Source: Siphonodentalium dalli (taxonomy: Eukaryota > Mollusca > Scaphopoda > Gadilida > Siphonodentaliidae). From it: DNA of 64,000 nucleotides. Where the stretch lies: positions 204,026,690-204,090,689 of the forward strand of contig CP136069.1 of the NCBI GenBank assembly GCA_032622095.1. Direction: 5' to 3'. Under the pieces are notes generated by a model. That model was given only the letters and a program-made list of their open reading frames with translations, ran no database searches and was not told the origin of the DNA. Positions 58,716 through 64,000 of the stretch are shown here, piece by piece (the first letter of the stretch is position 1; each line of letters starts with the position of its first letter). A program made the position numbers and the translations under genes.

Positions 58716-60616
58716 TAGTGTTGAAACGATTAGTGGTTTTGAGGAATCGACTAGTCGCCAGAGGGAATCGACTACTAGTCGACTAGTCGGACCCCTTCCG
58801 AAACTTACCGTTTTGTGCTCATATACGTATATAATTTGCCGTTTGTTTTGAGTACCAGTAACCAACTTTGCATTTTTGAACGCAAAGCAAGACGTGATTT
58901 AACACTATTTGACGTGATTATTTGGCTTAATATCACTGAAGGTTAATAGGTTATTCATTTGTCCCAGGTATATGATGTTTTATGACAATCAAATTACCAT
59001 CCAGTTGATGTATGTATCTAAACGGTGGTGACAAACACCTGATCGATCGCGGAAACGCTACGGATTACGGAGTGGAAGCACGTGCAACAATCAGAAACCG
59101 GTGCATTATTCTATATCTTTTGTGTAAACTGAATGTTCCTTTAAAATTGATATGGTATGGTATACCGGGCCGTACCGGTCTTGCATACAATCGAACATCG
59201 TTGTTTTCGAACTTGCCCAGTGTGCTTGTCACTGATTGACTTCACAAACGGGCGTACATGAAGATATGCAAGATATTTTGAGAAACGAACTTCATCTCCG
59301 ACAAAGTCAAACAAAAGTTACAAAATAAATATTATAACAGCTGTAGTGCGTACAAGCCTTTTATGCTCCAGATGTTATGCACATATATCGGACACGGAAT
59401 GTGGTCAAGTTCCCTGTACCGGTATATATAGAGTCCGATATATTAAAAATGGGCCATGCATTGCGTACATAATGTTGTTCCTTGTATTCATTGCAAGGTC
59501 ACGATATGACATAGCTTAATCACGGACAGTCATTTTCCCGCCAAAACGCACGTGTTTTCACTGTTTGATTTGATCGCGTACATAATTGTCTCTCGTGCAT
59601 GGTACATTGTAAATATATATACAATTTTACTCGCGAGTCCCCGAATACACACTCGATCGTGTCAGTTTCAGAAATAAAACTGCGCAGACCGGCGATGTTA
59701 ATAGTACATTTCAATGCGATGTCGTAAGTTCTATATTTAGCCCGATTCCAGGAATTTGCGTCATCCAGATTACGTTTCTGGGAACAGCTTTGTCACCGCC
59801 CAATTCCGCGAAGGATTTAAGTTTGAGGTGCTAAAATACATTGTAATTTTTCACAAACACAGCCCATAAACGACGTGGGATTTCCGAAGTGACTCGCCAG
59901 TTTAGTTCGAAATACGCGACGCTATTCAATGCATAGCATGGCCGACCGCGGGTTGGCTTTATATTTATATCTATATATAATACAATATATCTAGAACGTG
60001 CGATCATATACGCTCACCCATGCGTCAGTTGATGCATGTGGTGGTTGTAAAAAATATCACACAATTTTACAAATAAACTTTAAAGGTATGCTGAAAATAG
60101 TGCTTCAATAAACTATAATATATTGGACTTGTTATTAAACTTAAAACTTAATAATGTCACATCGCAACTAACTTGATTGAAGTTGAGTCCTGCACACCTG
60201 CAAACATGTTGACCAGTTATCACTCAGATCAATTCCGTCACGCCGAAATAGACACGGTTGCGATAGGCGCTGATTCTTTGAAGTTGATTATCAAAGCCGG
60301 CCGTCTCAACTTCAAAGAATAAGCCGCCGCGGCGCCGACAAATACATTGAGTTGAGGTCATTGGGTTCCACGCTCGTGCATGAACACCAAGTACTGAAAG
60401 CAGTTATCGCATCAAAGGGACAACAAAGGCTTTAACAAGCTAATTGTGATTGTGTATTTCGATAGCCTGATTGTTTAAATTGTCCAGTAATTCGGCAACG
60501 GCACTGCTTTCGCGATGGCATAATGGGGGTGGGTGTGTTCCGACTAGTCGATTTCGGAATCGACTAATTTAATAATCGCGTCGATTTCGATTAGTCGATT
60601 AATCGTTTCAACACTA
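58716..60616. mobile_element. 1.9 kb hAT-like element
   Basis: Starts TAGTGTTGAAACGATTAGTG, ends CGATTAATCGTTTCAACACTA. Flanked by ATGTATTT (58708-58715, 60617-60624). Subterminal regions carry many CGACTAGTCG/CGATTAGTCGA words in both orders. Short frames inside (e.g. 59012-59239) show no transposase; presumably non-autonomous. It lies upstream of exon 1. Confidence 0.88.
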
Positions 60617-60624
60617 ATGTATTT

Positions 60625-61380
60625 GTGGTTGCAGATGAATCCCAATCTTAGGAATAAATCTGTTCTGTTCTGAGAGTCGCACAGCCAGGTGAAAATGCAT
60701 GTCAACATGATGGCACGGAAGTTGTTTAGACTTTTGCTAGCAATGCCAACAGTATCAATGTTGCCATGTACAGTATTCCGCAACATTGTGTTACGGTGTC
60801 ATGAGCCATGGGCGATAGCATTTTCGTGTCCCTACTTGGAACTAGTGTTCTGTCAGAAACTTCAGCAACTAGATACAAAGGTATTCAGAATACCAACTTT
60901 TATCTTGTTTCTATAATATGGTGCATTATAGATGAATTTGAAAAAAAACAGAATTGCGAAAAAAAAAAAAAATTCCTACCTGGATTTTACAGACATTTTA
61001 TTTTATTTTTGGCCTTATTACCTCTTTCACACACAAAAAACATGCTTCGTTGTCACTAATATTTGTTTTCTGAGTCGCAAAGTCATATTGAATGATAAAA
61101 TTAGTGTAACTGGCCATTAGATGTTAATAGTGTAGTGACTTAGCGACAAAATTTTGTCATATTGGAACGGACTGGCCAAAAGTGCCATTTTTTTATATTA
61201 TGTCAAGTTAGGTGTGCTCTTTCAGGAAGTGAACTAGAAACGGGTTTCTGATCAATATTAACCCTTGTTTCCAGTATAAATCCAAGATGGCGGCCAAATT
61301 CAATCATTATTTCACCATGACGCTCCAACTGGTATACAATTTAAGGCACATGCATAATAATGGCGTCATTCCATCCGGCA
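60625..61380. other. Unassigned; open minus frame at 60630-60790
   Basis: The minus strand reads GNIDTVGIASKSLNNFRAIM then LTCIFTWLCDSQNRTDLFLR. I do not recognise it and see no clear acceptor or donor pair. It could be a decayed exon or mobile-element scrap. The rest (60790-61380) shows nothing. Confidence 0.3.
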
Positions 61381-62340
61381 TTGTCATATTTTGAATATAT
61401 TAGCAACCCAGGCTGACCAAATTTGAAAATTATCACTTTTTGTACCAAAAGCATGAAATTTTGTCATAAAATCATTCTCGTTTCAATTATTTCGGAATAA
61501 TAAACAGACAATTTCTCAAAACTGTTTCAGTGCAGATCAAAGGTTAAGATCTTAAAAATTTCAGAATAGTATACTGCAAACAAAATATACAACATCTAGG
61601 ACAAATTCGTAACCATATTTTAGACATTTTGGATTATGTTACCCCTCACCCCAAAAATCATGAAATTTAGTTTCTGTGATAAACATCCGATAGAACATGG
61701 ATGAGAATCTATAAAGGGCACTATTCGATCACATTTCTAAATACTGTAATTGCAATTACACACACAATGACCAAAGTTGAAATTTACAACTTTTTCGACT
61801 AAAATATGCAATTTGGTAAGAAAATCCTTGTCATTTCAAATATTTTGGTCCAATAAATGGTCATTTACACATAGGATATTTGCGATAGTTCAAAATGTTT
61901 GGTCTTAAATGTTTTGGACATATATACTGAAAACAATGAATACATTTTCTGTGGTTAATATGTAACAACGTTTCAGAAAATTTGGTTTATGTTACCCCTC
62001 ACCCCGAAAATCACGAAAATGTGACTTGGTTGTAAAGATTCAATAAATCTTTGGTTAAATCTTATATAGTGAGTTTGTCGATGACAATTAGTCATATATT
62101 GTTATGTAACAATCTCATTGACAGTATACTGTTTAAATTTACAATTGTATGCCTAATAACAGCTATATTTTATGGTAAAATAACCATCATTTCAAATATT
62201 TTCAACAAATATATGGGCAATTTCTCAAACATTTCCCAAGATCGTATACCACATGCGGCCTTGAAAGTTTCGAAAATGACTGTCGAATACAACACATTTA
62301 AAGGTGTATACATGTCATGTCTTGGTGAAATAGAATAAAA
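61380..62340. repeat. Three diverged direct repeats of about 350 bp
   Basis: Landmarks recur in order: ATTATTTCGGAATAATAAAC (61490), ATATTTTGGTCCAATAAATG (61838), ATATTTTCAACAAATATATG (62197); and TTATGTTACCCCTCACCCC at 61633 and 61990. Old tandem duplication, no gene. Confidence 0.7.
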
Positions 62341-62674
62341 TTCTAAAAATCTATTATACCATAAATAATTTGAAGGTTTTGACTTATATAATCTACAAAT
62401 GTAGCATACAAGAGGGGGTATATATAGACATGTAGTTCAGATCACAACTTTAATTTGTCTATCATTAATACACATAACATAAAGATGGTCTATCTTTGTT
62501 TATACTCTGTTCTTAAATTCACGTTTGTTATGTTGTACCTGTATAACTATAATGTGCACAGTCTGATCATACCAGCAGATAAAAAGCAACTCATAGATTG
62601 TCATGTTATAATCACCGGTGACCATGTTGATACATTGATACCATGTTGATAACAAATATTTTAGGCATTCTTAA
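62341..62674. other. No gene recognised
   Basis: AT-rich, only short frames. Confidence 0.45.
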
Positions 62675-63780
62675 TATCACAATTACAACTGCATAATTAT
62701 GAGCATGGTAAATCAGCTATTGCACATTTGCACCTGTTACAAGTTTTGGGATTTGCAACAACACTTGATGAGTTCTGAACACGCAGCTGCAGCTTCTGGT
62801 AATGTAGTCCACAATGGTTTACATCCATGATCTTCAACTGTCCATTCCCAGTCATGCGGGCCATGTATTGGAATTGTTATGTCATGACAAGTGTACCACA
62901 ATCCTGCCTGGTATATGGCTCATTTCATATGCTGTATTAGAGCCCCTTTTTACGACAAGTTTTGGAGAATTCTCTTCATATGCCTCGTTATCAGCAACTT
63001 TTGACAACCTTTATTATAATTAATGGTAATGAAACGTTCGAGTTCTTTGAAAATATATGAGGACGAATCTAGTTGAATAAAAGGTTGATTCGCCTATAGA
63101 AGAAATATACATGTATCTGTGATAACGGGATAATATTTCCATGCTATCCAGAAACTTTTTCTGCCCTTTATATGGAAGAACAAAGTGGTATCAAAACCGG
63201 ATATCGAATGAAAATTGGGTAGTGATAACAATTGTCATCGCCCAGAGCGGAAAATGTGCTGTTGTCATGGTACAATGTTTTAGTTTTGCCTGTTCCTAGA
63301 GAAACACATGTATCACCACCACTGTTAGCATCCGTAAACTTTGAAAACAGACCGATGACCATTACCAGGACATCTGTGTCAACAATCCGAGCACGGATGG
63401 TCGTCAGCCCACAAGAAAGCGCATGGATAATGTGCGGCACAATTCTAATATCGGCTTCCTCCTGACAACAGTGTCTCAAGATTTACTAGGAAGAATTTGC
63501 TATTTTGAGAGTTGACGAACATTCTGTCATGTTTAACACTTTATCATCATGTTCTGACGCATTACTTGTCAGGAATACAAAAAGTTCAAGCTTATTGTCA
63601 GAATGACGGAGGAAGTCGTTCCATTTTTTTGAATCTTAGTTTGGCCACCAACTTTTCGTCCAAGACCTATACCACGATTCTCATTAGTGCTGCCTTTTGT
63701 GCTGCCTTCAAAATACCTATCCCACACAACACACATGACATTAACACTTCTTAGTTTGTAGAGTAGAAACTTCATTGGTG
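62675..63780 (-). pseudogene. Decayed mobile-element-associated gene (EEAD..VDTDV / Cys-rich tail)
   Basis: Four collinear minus-strand blocks in different frames: 63745-63570 (VVWDRYFEGSTKGSTNENRG), 63475-63290 (CQEEADIRIVPHIIHAL, RIVDTDVLVMVIGLFSKF), 62915-62745 (DWEWTVEDHGCKPLWTTLPE, then ACSELIKCCCKSQN) and 62742-62675 (CNRCKCAIADLPCS). The order VVWD.Y, EEADxR, VDTDV, plWTTLPEA, Cys-rich tail matches a large uncharacterised family that I recall from mollusc and cnidarian genomes, probably mobile-element-borne; the Asp pattern hints at a PIN/FEN-like nuclease fold (inference). Stops and frameshifts (near 62740, 63180-63290 and 63480-63570) show it is dead. Confidence 0.7.
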
Positions 63781-64000
63781 ACTGTGTAATAATTATAAGT
63801 ACATGTAGATCTTATCGCAGGCACAATTATATGCACAAGAACGCCTCCATCAAATATCTTGCACGTACTTCCAATATTTTATTTCTTGTAATAGTGTGTT
63901 CGAACAACATTTGGGCAGTTCAAAAAACCCACTATTCCAAACGATCAAGTGCAGGAACAGGAGAACATCAAATTGAAAGGAAATGGAGCATTGATAGGTT

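Noticed and set aside
1-64000. tRNA, rRNA or other structured RNA genes
   Set aside because: No tRNA A/B box pair or rRNA segment noticed by reading; hairpins found are all repetitive foldback elements. A tRNA/covariance scan would be decisive.

Overview
The window is eukaryotic: spliced genes with GT-AG introns, very high repeat load, and an AT-rich background. It looks like a marine invertebrate, most likely a mollusc. That is an inference from the repeat style (short TTAA, hAT and TA foldback elements, and a degenerate Asp-rich and Cys-rich mobile-element gene of a type I associate with mollusc and cnidarian genomes), not a proven assignment.

The only well supported host gene is the 3' part of a MAP3K1 (MEKK1) orthologue on the minus strand. 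Ten exons between 58390 and 34377 splice in frame into 2811 nt (936 codons plus stop). They encode a HEAT/ARM-like region, a long Ser-rich linker, a ubiquitin-interacting-type helix and a complete Ser/Thr kinase domain with the native stop. The 5' exons (expected to carry the SWIM and RING regions) are not recognised here; the acceptor at 58391-58393 shows that at least one more exon lies upstream.

Layout. 1-33000: no convincing host gene. It holds foldback transposons, a 4.1 kb minisatellite of 30-bp units (4672-8767), a 1.9 kb array of 95-bp hairpin units (22150-24056), and nested TTAA-type and hAT-type elements. 33000-58400: MAP3K1 exons, with introns loaded with minisatellites (units of about 43, 11, 69, 28/26, 62 and 62 bp) and nested transposons. 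58400-64000: upstream intron or intergenic DNA with a 1.9 kb hAT-like element, a diverged direct repeat of about 350 bp, and a decayed mobile-element gene.

Two patterns stand out. (1) Pieces of MAP3K1 exons have been copied locally, usually just 3' of the parent exon and in several cases as tandem arrays: exon 10 (nine copies, 150-bp unit, most still encoding the kinase tail and stop), exon 5 with its 5' splice site (62-bp unit), exon 2 with its 5' splice site (about 120-bp unit), and exon 6 fragments on both sides of that exon. (2) One near-perfect hairpin of about 70 bp is shared by at least four element families with unrelated terminal inverted repeats, so it behaves as a mobile module. 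Two different hAT families have inserted into the same 8 bp of that hairpin stem. Exon numbers below count only exons in this window.
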